This document shows, in pieces, positions 1 through 7,960 of a stretch of 64,000 nucleotides of DNA (the first letter of the stretch is position 1; every line of letters starts with the position of its first letter). The notes below the pieces were generated by a model. The model made no database searches. It worked only from the letters and a program-made list of their open reading frames with translations, and was not told the DNA's origin. Source of the DNA: Phenylobacterium deserti (GTDB lineage Bacteria > Pseudomonadota > Alphaproteobacteria > Caulobacterales > Caulobacteraceae). Location: the NCBI GenBank assembly GCA_945883235.1, contig CAMCXF010000005.1:1-64000 (forward strand). The letters are read 5' to 3'. Both the position numbers and the translations under genes were made by a program.

Positions 1-102
1 AGCCGACGAATGCGCCAACTACCTCGTCAACTCCGGATCTGCTGCAACTTGATCCGGTCACGCTCTAGCCGCCAAACGACCGATACCGTCGCCAAGCCCA
101 CA

Positions 103-996
103 TCAGTACGTCTGAGTGATCGTCACGATCTTGGAGAAATCCCCGCGCCTCGCGTCGCGCGCCCGGATGAAGACGTAAAGCCGCCCGCCGTCCCACCAGT
201 TCATGTTCAGCGCCGGGTCGCTGTCGATTTGCAGAAGCAGGCGCCACTGACGCGAGGCGACGCGAATGGTCTCAGGCACATCTTCGCGATAGTCTTGCGT
301 CTGGCCCCGCCAGAGATATTCGCATTCAATCTGCATCCGGCCGTCCTGGATCGCCCCGGGATAGCCGCCGATCCGGTGCTCGATCTCGTCGCCGAAGTCG
401 CAGTCCTCCATGCCCCGGAAACCGCTCCAATCCATGTGGTGACCTGGCCAGTCCTCGTCGAACCAATCCGGGCTTGGAAATGACGCAAACTGGCGGAAAC
501 CCACCCGCCGCTCCAGAAAGCGCCGGTTCCGCGCAAGATCCGCCGGCGCGGCGCGCTCCGGTCCCGGGGGATCGTTCGTGTAGATCAGCCGTCCACAGTC
601 CGCCGCACCGTTCCGGTTCTCGTCGAAGAACAGATGGAGCCGCCCGCGTTCCGGAAGCCAGTCAAACGCCCCGTGCTTTCGGAAGGTCTCGATGTCGATC
701 TGCGCGACAAACGCCAGAGCTTCGCCTTCGCCCTTCGGCCAGACCGCGCCCAGGGGCAACTCCGGCAAGCCACCCACCTTCGAGAATCCGGGAACCTTCG
801 TCGGGATCAGCAATAGAGTCGGTCGTTCCAGCCGCCGCATGCGCCCGCGCATCTGGAAGGCCTGGGCATCCGAAAGCTGGCCGTTTTCTTTCCGTTTCGC
901 CGCCAGCCGGGCATTCCGGTACCGGCCGATAACGACTGCGCCGACAAAGATCAGCAGAAGTGTCAACGGCCCCAGAACCGACGCCGGCAAGTCCAT
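103..996 (-). CDS. DUF1963 (YwqG-like) protein, candidate immunity protein
   Basis: A 297-residue protein. It opens with a hydrophobic membrane segment (residues ~5-20, LGPLTLLLIFVGAVVIG), then a basic stretch, then a DUF1963/YwqG-like domain with features such as PELPLGAVWP and ALAFVAQIDIETF. The start MDLPASVLG was chosen because its ATG shares the A of the TGA stop of the upstream toxin-like gene (TGATG), so the two are translationally coupled; the track's longer 363-aa ORF runs into the other gene. Family knowledge: Bacillus ywqG sits beside the ywqH-L toxin cluster. I infer an immunity role from the coupling, and the N-terminal anchor would place it at the inner membrane. A truncated paralogue (about 75% identical over 63 residues by my count) lies at 4502-4690. 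Confidence 0.75.
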   Translation of the reverse strand: MDLPASVLGPLTLLLIFVGAVVIGRYRNARLAAKRKENGQLSDAQAFQMRGRMRRLERPTLLLIPTKVPGFSKVGGLPELPLGAVWPKGEGEALAFVAQIDIETFRKHGAFDWLPERGRLHLFFDENRNGAADCGRLIYTNDPPGPERAAPADLARNRRFLERRVGFRQFASFPSPDWFDEDWPGHHMDWSGFRGMEDCDFGDEIEHRIGGYPGAIQDGRMQIECEYLWRGQTQDYREDVPETIRVASRQWRLLLQIDSDPALNMNWWDGGRLYVFIRARDARRGDFSKIVTITQTY

Positions 997-1774
997 CACC
1001 GCGACGTCTCGTTCGCACGCACCGGCGCTCTCACAGCGCCGCCGACCGCCCCCGCTGCGGCCGGCTTCGTCCAGGTGGGCGTGCCGTGCCAGACGCGCTC
1101 CGCCGGATTGAACCGGGGCAGTTTCACGCCATTCACTGTATAGCGCCCATGAATTCGGCCATGCGTTACGGGGTCCAGACCTTTGATGTTCCACGGCTGG
1201 TTCTTGATGAAATCCGGAACCGCCTTACCCCACCCATTCTGCGGGATGATCCCGTGATGTCCATGCTGGCCGGGAGCCAGGTGCCCCTTTTCGCCCATCC
1301 ATTTTCTGACGCCGGCGACCTCATCCTGTGGCCTGCTGCGCCAGGCGTAAGAACCCCCAACCTTTGCCGCCCCCTTGGCGACGCCCACGGCAATCCCTTT
1401 GGCCAAGGCAACGTCAGATATGGCCATAGCACCATTCCCGACTGCGCCAAGGTAGTCGCCGTCATGCAGGTCGGCGAGCGCCTCCCGCCCGGATCCCCAG
1501 ATCGGAATGAGTGACTCAGCCGCACCCAGGTGGCCGACATCCGGAGCCCAACTTGGTCCTGCCGACCTCGTTGGTAATCTGGCACCGCTTCTACGAGCCG
1601 CGACCTCGGCCGCCTGTCGCTGATTGTAAGCGCGCTGGGTCTGAGCCGCTCTTGCATGGGCGGCTGCATCAGGGTTGGGAACCGAGCGCGGTTGATCGCC
1701 TCGGACATATGAGCCAGAGCTTGCCAATTGAAATCTCCAAGGGATTGCTTCTGACGCAGAGTTGCGCTCGTCAC
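996..1774 (-). pseudogene. Polymorphic-toxin-like nuclease, probably frameshifted near its 5' end
   Basis: The open frame 996-1727 encodes an Ala-rich helical part, a hydrophobic pre-toxin stretch (AAESLIPIWGSGREALADL) and a His-rich C-terminal domain with GQHGHHGIIPQ, then NQPWNIKG, HGRIHGRY and FNPAERVWHGTPTW. This layout is typical of HNH/EndoVII-like toxin domains, but the exact family is not recognised. The only start in that frame is a TTG and the first 15 residues look unnatural. The neighbouring frame, from a GTG at 1774, reads QSLGDFNWQALAHM and SEAINRAR; adding one C in the short C-run (+ strand GGG 1677-1679) would join the two smoothly. I therefore read it as one gene with a 1-nt deletion, or a sequencing error. 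No export domain is visible, so it may be a solitary toxin cassette. The coupled DUF1963 gene follows. Confidence 0.55.
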
Positions 1775-1809
1775 ACGCCGACTATGCCACAGGCGCCTCG
1801 CGAAGAAAA

Positions 1810-1824
1810 GAACAAAACGGGAAC
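1810..1824 (-). promoter_or_regulatory. Candidate LexA (SOS) box
   Basis: The + strand reads GAACAAAACGGGAAC, i.e. GTTC-N7-GTTC on the minus strand, an exact match to the alphaproteobacterial LexA direct repeat. It lies 36 nt upstream of the GTG proposed for the toxin-like gene, a plausible promoter position. It could instead act on the rightward DUF1993 gene, about 200 nt away. Confidence 0.6.
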
Positions 1825-1910
1825 ATTTTCGCCAACGGTCACTCGCGACCATCGAAGCGTCGCGCCTTCGCCGGCCGCGTTCTCGCATTGGAACGGTCAG
1901 GCTGGCGCCA

Positions 1911-1960
1911 CCCCTCATCCGTCAGCTGCGCTCACGCCTTCTCCCGCTGCGGGAGAAGGC
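1911..1960. repeat. Intergenic palindromic repeat (DUF559-associated family)
   Basis: It contains CCCCTCATCCG, then a small inner hairpin region, then CCTTCTCCC-GCTGC-GGGAGAAGG. The first and second blocks match the repeats flanking the DUF559 gene at 62.8-63.3 kb, so this looks like a dispersed copy of that family. Confidence 0.6.
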
Positions 1961-2025
1961 GGGGGCGCCGCTGTCACGCCTCCGTGACGGTTCCCGGATA
2001 GGCAGGGGCCCAGGAGGCTGCCCCC

Positions 2026-2550
2026 ATGCCCGTCACCTTGTTCGAGCTCACCCTGCCGCGGTTCCGGCGCGCGCTGGGCGTCATCGTGCATCTGCTGGAT
2101 CGGGCTGAGGCGCAGTTTCGCGCCGAAGGCCGGAACGTCTCGGACCTGACCAACCTGCGGCTGGCACCGGACATGAACCCGCTGCCCGCCCAGATCGCCT
2201 CGGCCATCGACAACGCCGTCGGCGCGGCGGCGCGGCTTCGCGGTTTGCCTCATTTGCCGGTGTCGGGGCTGGCCACGCTGGAGGATGTCCGCGCCGCCCT
2301 GGCCCGGGCGCTGGCCGAGCTGAACGCTTTGACGCCGGGCGATTTCGAAGGCGCCGAGGAACGCGAGATCGTCCTGCCCAGCCCGAAGGGCGCACGGCAC
2401 TTTCCGGCTGTGGACTATGTGCTCAACCTCGCCCTGCCGAACGTGCAGTTCCACACGGCGATCGTCTACGCCCTCTTGCGCGCCGAGGGCCTCGACATCG
2501 GCAAGCGGGATTTCCTGGGCGAGCTGCCGCCGCGGAGGACGGAGGGTTAG
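2026..2550 (+). CDS. DUF1993 family protein
   Basis: A 174-residue protein matching the DUF1993 family in length and features: an N-terminal helical segment, a TNLRLAPDMNPLPAQI block and a C-terminal YVLNLALPNVQFHTAIVYALLR helix. The family has a DinB-like four-helix fold and no established reaction. The ATG has a good GGAGG ribosome binding site about 8 nt upstream. It stands alone between a palindromic repeat and the DUF427 gene. Confidence 0.8.
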   Translation: MPVTLFELTLPRFRRALGVIVHLLDRAEAQFRAEGRNVSDLTNLRLAPDMNPLPAQIASAIDNAVGAAARLRGLPHLPVSGLATLEDVRAALARALAELNALTPGDFEGAEEREIVLPSPKGARHFPAVDYVLNLALPNVQFHTAIVYALLRAEGLDIGKRDFLGELPPRRTEG

Positions 2551-2679
2551 TGTCCAGCCTGTGCGGTCTTTGGTCCCAAATCGCGCGCCGACGGATGACA
2601 TCGCCGATCCGCGACCTATATCGACAGGCATGATCCTGTCGTCCACCTCCCGCCGTTCCGGTGCGTTCAGGCCCGTCGC

Positions 2680-3174
2680 TTGAGGCCACGCCCCGATCCC
2701 CCTGGCCCCGGCCAGGAAAGCGTCTGGACCTACCCGCGTCCAGCCAAGGCGGAACGGAGCCCGGCGCATGTGGTCATCGTCCATGGCGGCGTCGTCGTGG
2801 TCGAGACGCGCGCGGCGGTCCGAACCCTCGAGACCAGCCATCCGCCCAGCTACTACATACCGCCGTCGGACGTTGCGCCCGGATGTTTGCGGCGCGCGGC
2901 GGGTAGCTCATTTTGCGAGTGGAAGGGCGACGCCGTCTATTGGGACGTCGTGATCGGCGACCTGGTCCTGCCGCGGGTTGGCTGGAGTTATCCGAACCCC
3001 ACGGCACCTTTCGAGATCCTGCGCGATCACGTCGCCTTCTACGCCACGCCCTTCGACCGATGCAGCGTCGACGGCGAGACGGTCGTTCCCCAGGCCGGCG
3101 GATTCTATGGTGGCTGGATCACCTCCAGGCTCGCCGGCCCTTTCAAGGGCGTGCCCGGTAGTCAGGGGTGGTAA
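2680..3174 (+). CDS. DUF427 domain protein
   Basis: A 164-residue protein with a clear DUF427 fold: ESVWTYPRP near the start, TLETSHPPSYYIPPSDV, SFCEWKGDAVYWDVV and a C-terminal VPQAGGFYGGWIT with GPFKGVPGSQGW. The family is widespread in alphaproteobacteria and actinobacteria and its biochemistry is unknown to me. The reading frame begins at a TTG (2680); no ATG is available before the conserved region, so the start is uncertain. It is followed within 5 nt by the ABC1 kinase-like gene and the two are probably co-transcribed. Confidence 0.8.
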   Translation: MRPRPDPPGPGQESVWTYPRPAKAERSPAHVVIVHGGVVVVETRAAVRTLETSHPPSYYIPPSDVAPGCLRRAAGSSFCEWKGDAVYWDVVIGDLVLPRVGWSYPNPTAPFEILRDHVAFYATPFDRCSVDGETVVPQAGGFYGGWITSRLAGPFKGVPGSQGW

Positions 3175-3178
3175 GGTG

Positions 3179-4537
3179 GTGAGCAATGACACCAACGATC
3201 CGCGCGGTCGCCAGGTCCCGCGTGGCCGGCTTTCACGGCTGAGCCAGTTTGGACGGCTGGCCGGATCCGTCGCGGGCGGCATGATCGCCGAAGGCGGCCG
3301 TCGACTGGCCGCCGGCGAACGGCCCCAGCTGCGCGACATGCTGCTGACCCCGGGCAATGTCGGCAAGGTCGCCGACCGCCTGTCGCACCTGCGCGGCGCG
3401 GCGATGAAGCTGGGTCAGATGATCTCGATGGATGCGGGCGACCTGCTGCCCGCCGAACTGACCGCGATCATGGCGCGGCTGCGCGACAATGCCCAGCACA
3501 TGCCGGCGGCCCAGCTGCAACAGGTGCTGACCCGGGAGTGGGGGCCGGATTGGCGCGCGCGGTTCTCACACTTCGACCATCGCCCCATCGCTGCCGCATC
3601 CATCGGCCAGGTGCATCGGGCCATCGCGAAGGATGGTCGGGAACTGGCCATCAAGGTGCAGTACCCCGGTGTGCGCGAAAGCATCGATGCCGATGTCGGC
3701 AACGTCGCGACCCTGTTGCGGATGTCAGGCGTTCTGCCGCGCGGGTTCGACGTCGGGCCGCTCCTTGAGGAAGCGAAACGGCAGCTGGCCGAAGAAGCGG
3801 ACTATGAGCGCGAAGGCGAGTATATGGTCCGGCTCGGGCGGTTGCTCGCCGACATGCCCGAGGTCATCGTGCCGACCTTGGAGTCCGGGCTCACCACGTC
3901 TCGCGTGCTGGCGATGACGTTTCTTGAGGGTCGACCCATCGAGTCGCTGGAGACGGCTTCGCAGGATGTGCGAGACGCGACGATGCAGACGCTGATCCGC
4001 GTGGTCCTGCGCGAGCTGTTCGAGTTTGGCCTGATGCAGACGGACCCGAACTTCGGAAACTACAGGATACAGCCTCGCACCGGACGCCTGGTTCTACTCG
4101 ATTTCGGGGCGGCGCGGTCGGTCGCGCCCGAAACCGCAGAGGGCTATCGGCGCCTGCTGCGTGCTAGCCTGTCGGGCGACCGCGTGGCGGTCCGGGACGC
4201 TGCCGTCGCAGCCGGTTTCCTGGGACCGGCCGTTGTCGCGCGCCACGGCGCGGCCGTAGACCAGATCATCGACGTGATCCTGGGCGAACTCAATCGCCCT
4301 GGTCTGTTCGACTTCGGCGATCGCCGCTTCGTAGAGGCGCTGCGCGGTCGGGGTATGGAGATTGCGGCCGACGCCGGCGCCTGGCATTTGCCGCCGACAG
4401 ACATCCTGTTCGTGCAGCGCAAGATCAGCGGCACGGCCCTGCTGGCTTCGCGCCTCAAAGCCCGCGTCGATATCCGCGAAATCGTCCAGCCGTGGCTCGG
4501 CGAGCCGGCGACCGTCCCACCAGTTCGTATTCAGTGA
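3179..4537 (+). CDS. ABC1/UbiB-family atypical kinase, with substituted C-terminal tail
   Basis: A 452-residue member of the ABC1/ADCK/UbiB family of atypical kinases/ATPases linked to ubiquinone metabolism. Signatures in order: the KxGQ motif in AAMKLGQMISM, the Ala-rich AAASIGQVH loop, AIKVQYPG (catalytic Lys), DPNFGNY and LLDFGA (metal-binding Asp). Start is GTG at 3179 (or 3176), just after the stop of the DUF427 gene. The last ~11 residues (GEPATVPPVRIQ) are encoded by DNA that is the antisense of a DUF1963 gene remnant, so the native 3' end was apparently replaced by recombination. The catalytic core looks intact. Confidence 0.85.
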   Translation: MSNDTNDPRGRQVPRGRLSRLSQFGRLAGSVAGGMIAEGGRRLAAGERPQLRDMLLTPGNVGKVADRLSHLRGAAMKLGQMISMDAGDLLPAELTAIMARLRDNAQHMPAAQLQQVLTREWGPDWRARFSHFDHRPIAAASIGQVHRAIAKDGRELAIKVQYPGVRESIDADVGNVATLLRMSGVLPRGFDVGPLLEEAKRQLAEEADYEREGEYMVRLGRLLADMPEVIVPTLESGLTTSRVLAMTFLEGRPIESLETASQDVRDATMQTLIRVVLRELFEFGLMQTDPNFGNYRIQPRTGRLVLLDFGAARSVAPETAEGYRRLLRASLSGDRVAVRDAAVAAGFLGPAVVARHGAAVDQIIDVILGELNRPGLFDFGDRRFVEALRGRGMEIAADAGAWHLPPTDILFVQRKISGTALLASRLKARVDIREIVQPWLGEPATVPPVRIQ

Positions 4538-4690
4538 CGGGTCACTTTCGATCTGCAACAGCACGCGGCACTGGCGCGACGCCACGCGGACGGTCTCGGG
4601 CACACGGTCGCGATAGTGGCGTGTCGCGCCGCGCCAAAGAAACTCACATTCGATCTGCATGTGGCCGTCCTGGGTCGCGCCGGAATAGCC
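4502..4690 (-). pseudogene. Truncated DUF1963 paralogue fragment
   Basis: On the minus strand this encodes 63 residues (GYSGATQDGHMQIECEFLW through NWWDGRRL) that align without gaps to the C-terminal region of the DUF1963 protein at 103-996, with 47 of 63 identical by eye. Neither the N-terminal three quarters nor the last ~20 residues are present. Its downstream end overlaps the last codons of the ABC1 kinase-like gene on the other strand. The 633-nt ORF reported here (4094-4726) is mostly antisense to that gene. Confidence 0.8.
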
Positions 4691-4797
4691 ATGTGGCCGC
4701 AGCATAGTTTCGCGGTGCCTGCGCATCAGGCTGCCTTCGCCGTCGCGAAGCAGCTAAGCTTACGCAACACATTTCAGGCTCCGGACGTTTGCTGAAT

Positions 4798-5415
4798 ATG
4801 AAATCCCTGCCCAACATCCTCACCGGATCGCGTCTGGTGCTCGCGCTGTTCATGTTCGTGGCGCTGGCGGCCTCGTCCGGCTCGGTGCCATACTTTGCCA
4901 ACCGGCTGGAACCTGAGATGCAGTTCGGCCTGCAGCGGTGGGCGGTCTATGCCTTCGTCATCGCCGCCGTCACAGACTTCTTCGACGGCTGGCTGGCGCG
5001 CAAGATCGGCGCGGAGAGCGTCTGGGGGGCTATCCTCGACCCCATCGGCGACAAGGTGCTGGTCTGCGGCGCGATCCTGGGCTTGCTGTCACTGGGTCCC
5101 CAGCCGTGGGTGGTGCTGCCGGCCGGCCTGATCCTGTTTCGGGAGTTCACGGTCAGCGCACTCCGCGAAGTTGGCGCGAGCAAGGGGATCAAGTTACCGG
5201 TCACCCTGCTGGCCAAGTGGAAGACGACCCTTCAGTTGACGGCCCTGACCCTGGAATTGATCGTTGCGGCCTGGGGTGCCTTCAGCCTGCCAGACGGCAC
5301 GCCGCTCAGGGACGGGTTCGAGGTGGCCGCTCACGGCCTGTTCTGGCTGGCCGCCCTGGTCACCCTGATCACCGGCGCCCAGTACTGGGAACAGACCCGC
5401 AAGGCGCTGGTCTGA
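4798..5415 (+). CDS. pgsA: CDP-diacylglycerol--glycerol-3-phosphate 3-phosphatidyltransferase
   Basis: A 205-residue inner-membrane enzyme that makes phosphatidylglycerophosphate from CDP-diacylglycerol and glycerol-3-phosphate, the committed step to phosphatidylglycerol. The CDP-alcohol phosphotransferase motif DG-x2-AR-x8-G-x3-D-x3-D is present as DGWLARKIGAESVWGAILD followed by PIGD. It starts with the usual KSLPNILTGSRL and has several hydrophobic helices. The track's start is a TTG three codons upstream; ATG 4798 is preferred. It converges on pth with a gap of only 3 nt. Confidence 0.93.
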   Translation: MKSLPNILTGSRLVLALFMFVALAASSGSVPYFANRLEPEMQFGLQRWAVYAFVIAAVTDFFDGWLARKIGAESVWGAILDPIGDKVLVCGAILGLLSLGPQPWVVLPAGLILFREFTVSALREVGASKGIKLPVTLLAKWKTTLQLTALTLELIVAAWGAFSLPDGTPLRDGFEVAAHGLFWLAALVTLITGAQYWEQTRKALV

Positions 5416-5418
5416 GGT

Positions 5419-6042
5419 TCAGCCGTCCCCCCGCGCTGTTTTTCGGGGGTCCATCTTCTCGGCTGGTGCCATGCGCATGACCTCGGTCTGATACTTCTCG
5501 TCCTCGCCGGTCACCAGCAAGGGCAGGGCGTCGGCGCAGGCCTGCAGCAGGGGCTCGACCCACTTGGCGTCAGCCTTGTGGAAGTCGGACAGCACGTGGC
5601 CGTGCACAAGCTCCTTGTCGCCGGGGTGGCCGGTGCCCAGCCGGGCGCGGCGGAAGTCCGCGCCGACCTGCGCGGTGATCGAGCGGACGCCGTTGTTGCC
5701 CGCCGCCCCGCCACCGGCCTTCATCCGGAACCGCCCCGGTGCCAGGTCGATCTCGTCGTAGAAGACGATCAGGCTTCGGGCGGGATCCAGCTTGAAGAAC
5801 TTCAGCGCCTGGCCGACCGAGCGGCCGCTCTCGTTGTAGTACCCTTTGGGCTTGAGCAGCAGGGTGCGCACCGACCCGCCGGGTATCGGGATCTCACCCT
5901 CACTGACATGGGCGTCGAAACGCGAACGCGCCGCGGGGAAGTCCCAGCGGCGCGCAATTTCGTCAACGGCCATGAAGCCGATGTTGTGGCGGTTCTTCGC
6001 GTAGGTGGGGCCGGGATTGCCCAGCCCTGCGATGATCAGCAT
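5419..6042 (-). CDS. pth: Peptidyl-tRNA hydrolase
   Basis: A 207-residue cytoplasmic enzyme that frees tRNA from stalled peptidyl-tRNA. Family landmarks: MLIIAGLGNPGPTYAKNRHN with the catalytic His in NRHNIGF, KPKGYYNESG, the VFYDEIDLAPG block with the acidic partner, and GGAAGNNGVRSI. Length is normal. It lies 30 nt downstream of rplY in the same direction, the usual bacterial rplY-pth arrangement. Confidence 0.95.
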   Translation of the reverse strand: MLIIAGLGNPGPTYAKNRHNIGFMAVDEIARRWDFPAARSRFDAHVSEGEIPIPGGSVRTLLLKPKGYYNESGRSVGQALKFFKLDPARSLIVFYDEIDLAPGRFRMKAGGGAAGNNGVRSITAQVGADFRRARLGTGHPGDKELVHGHVLSDFHKADAKWVEPLLQACADALPLLVTGEDEKYQTEVMRMAPAEKMDPRKTARGDG

Positions 6043-6072
6043 TGGCCCCCCGAAAGTTGGGGAAGCGAGGAC

Positions 6073-6684
6073 TTAAGCCTCGCCGCCTTCAGCGCCTGCG
6101 TCAGCATCGCCGACGCCGGCGCGGGTCATGGTGATCGAGGCGACGACCACGCCGGCGTCCAGGGCAGCTTCCACCTTGGCCGGCAGCTTGAGGTCCGAAA
6201 CGCGGACCGCGTCGCCGATTTCCAGACCGGTCAGGTCGACCATTATCTCTTCCGGGATCGAGTCGGCGTGGCAGGCCACCAGCACGGTGTGCAACATGAC
6301 CCCCAGGGTACCGCCGCGCTTCAGACCGGGCGAGGCTTCCTGATTGGCGAAGTGCACGGGCACCTCGATCTTGATCTGCTGATCGGCGTCGACCCGATAG
6401 AGGTCGAAGTGCCAGGGCTCATCCGTCACCGGATGCATGTCGATCGCCTTGGCGATGACCGGCTGGGTCTCGTCGCCGTACTTCAGGGTCACCATGTGGC
6501 CGAGCAGCTTGCCCGTATGAAGCGCCTTGCGGAATTCGTTCGACTTGACCGCGATGGCCACCGGGTCCTTGGCACCGCCGTAAAGCACGCCGGGGACCTT
6601 GCCGTCACGGCGGGTGTCACGCGCGCCGCCGGTGCCGGTCCGCTCACGTACTTCAACGTTCAAAATGATATCGGCCATGGCCAT
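6073..6684 (-). CDS. rplY: 50S ribosomal protein L25/general stress protein Ctc
   Basis: A 203-residue long-form L25 (bL25, Ctc/TL5 type). The N-terminal 5S-rRNA-binding domain contains RTGTGGARDTRRDGKVPGVL; the C-terminal TL5-like beta domain follows, and the tail is acidic and Ala/Gly-rich (AGVGDADAGAEGGEA). Two in-frame Met codons occur at the start (MAMADIILNVEVRE); the second, at 6678, is closer to the family norm. Co-directional with pth. Confidence 0.93.
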   Translation of the reverse strand: MAMADIILNVEVRERTGTGGARDTRRDGKVPGVLYGGAKDPVAIAVKSNEFRKALHTGKLLGHMVTLKYGDETQPVIAKAIDMHPVTDEPWHFDLYRVDADQQIKIEVPVHFANQEASPGLKRGGTLGVMLHTVLVACHADSIPEEIMVDLTGLEIGDAVRVSDLKLPAKVEAALDAGVVVASITMTRAGVGDADAGAEGGEA

Positions 6685-6699
6685 GCCTCAAAACGAAGC

Positions 6700-6722
6700 C
6701 GCCGCGCGTTGCGCGCGCGGCG
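6700..6722 (-). other. GC-rich hairpin in the rplY leader
   Basis: A perfect 9-bp stem, CGCCGCGCG / CGCGCGGCG, with a 5-nt loop, lies 16 nt before the rplY start. It could end the upstream lipoprotein transcript or be a leader structure of rplY. There is no U-tract, so it is not a standard intrinsic terminator. Confidence 0.35.
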
Positions 6723-6808
6723 ACGGAAATCTGGAACCCCTGCGGGTCGAAAGGTGGGCGTAGATACACAATTGACCCGCCGCACGCAACGGCGCCGACG
6801 TGCTGTTC

Positions 6809-7855
6809 TTATGCGGCCTTGCGCGCGGGCTTTTTCCGGACCGGCGGCTTCTTGCCCATCCCCTTGTTGATCGAGCTGGCGTCGGGGATGAAACGGGCCT
6901 CGTAGGGCTCGGGCAGACCACTCGCGCGGATCATGCAGCGGCCAGTGTCCATCAGGGCATGCTGCCCCAGACAGAAGACATCCTCATAGTGTGGCCTGGC
7001 CACCGCCAGGCACTGATAGAGGTTGAGCTTGGCCGAACCCATGCAGCCGCCGATGTTGCTTTCCGACATCAGGCCGGAGACGCTGGCCATGTCGCTATCA
7101 CGCGCTTCGCCCAGCACGGCCAGCGCTGCGATCGCCAGTCCACGGGTGACCGTGGGCGTATAGGGCGGGGCGACCGGCGGGACGGATATCGCCGCCGAAG
7201 GCAGCGCCATCGAAATCTGCTGCAGCCGGGCGGTCTCGGCGTTCTCTCCTGACATCGCCGTTACCGACGCGGACTTGGCGGCCGCCAGTCTCACGTCGCG
7301 CGCCTGCACGTCGCTCCGGGACCATGGCTGCTTCTGGATATCATAGGCGGACTGCTTGACGGCTTTGCCGGTGTCATAGAGGCGCTGCGCATCGCTGCCC
7401 AGATTGGCGATTACCAAACCCGCCGCACCCGCGGACCCGGGCATGCCCACCACATAGGCGGGGTTCTTCAGAAGCTCGTGGATGACTTCACGTCGCTGAT
7501 CCGGGTCCCGGGAATAGACCCGCACGGCGTCGACGAAGCCCCTGTCCTGCAGGGCGACGACAGCTGCATAGGCGATGGCCCCCCGGACCATCTGGGCTGG
7601 CTCATAGGCAGCCCCGGTCTGGACCGCGCCTGCGATGGTCCCGGCGTCGGCAAACTGCGGTACGATCGCGCTGCTTCGGGCCATGTAATAGCGATAGGCG
7701 CTGGCCGCCTGCACAACCTGCGGCGACAGGTTCACCTTGGGTGCGGGCGGCGGCGGCGGCGTTGGCGCGGCCTTGGGCGGCGCAGCGCAGCTGGCGAGCA
7801 GAGCTCCAAGAAACAGGACTGGCACGAGGCGTAGCAGGGCAGGTCCGGATAGCAT
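6809..7855 (-). CDS. Conserved hypothetical lipoprotein
   Basis: A 348-residue protein with a lipoprotein signal: a hydrophobic segment ending in the lipobox ALLASC, with the modified Cys at about residue 23. A Pro/Ala linker follows, then an Ala-rich helical domain. The C-terminal region contains three spaced cysteines (IGGCMGSAK, LYQCLAVA, VFCLGQHAL) and a final CMIRA, then a basic tail (KKPPVRKKPARKAA). No family function recognised. It is probably a periplasm-facing lipoprotein whose cysteines may pair. It sits between prs and rplY, all on the minus strand. Confidence 0.8.
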   Translation of the reverse strand: MLSGPALLRLVPVLFLGALLASCAAPPKAAPTPPPPPAPKVNLSPQVVQAASAYRYYMARSSAIVPQFADAGTIAGAVQTGAAYEPAQMVRGAIAYAAVVALQDRGFVDAVRVYSRDPDQRREVIHELLKNPAYVVGMPGSAGAAGLVIANLGSDAQRLYDTGKAVKQSAYDIQKQPWSRSDVQARDVRLAAAKSASVTAMSGENAETARLQQISMALPSAAISVPPVAPPYTPTVTRGLAIAALAVLGEARDSDMASVSGLMSESNIGGCMGSAKLNLYQCLAVARPHYEDVFCLGQHALMDTGRCMIRASGLPEPYEARFIPDASSINKGMGKKPPVRKKPARKAA

Positions 7856-7960
7856 CGAGTGGCGTACCTCTTGCGAGTGGTCAAATCTGGCGCGCGCCCC
7901 CGAGCGCTCAAGCCTTAGACGCGTCTGTACGATTTGGGCAAGCTTGGCCTCAACTCCGGA

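Noticed and set aside
4094-4726. 210-aa minus-strand ORF read as a complete gene
   Set aside because: Only its first ~75 codons match DUF1963; the rest is antisense to the ABC1 kinase-like gene.
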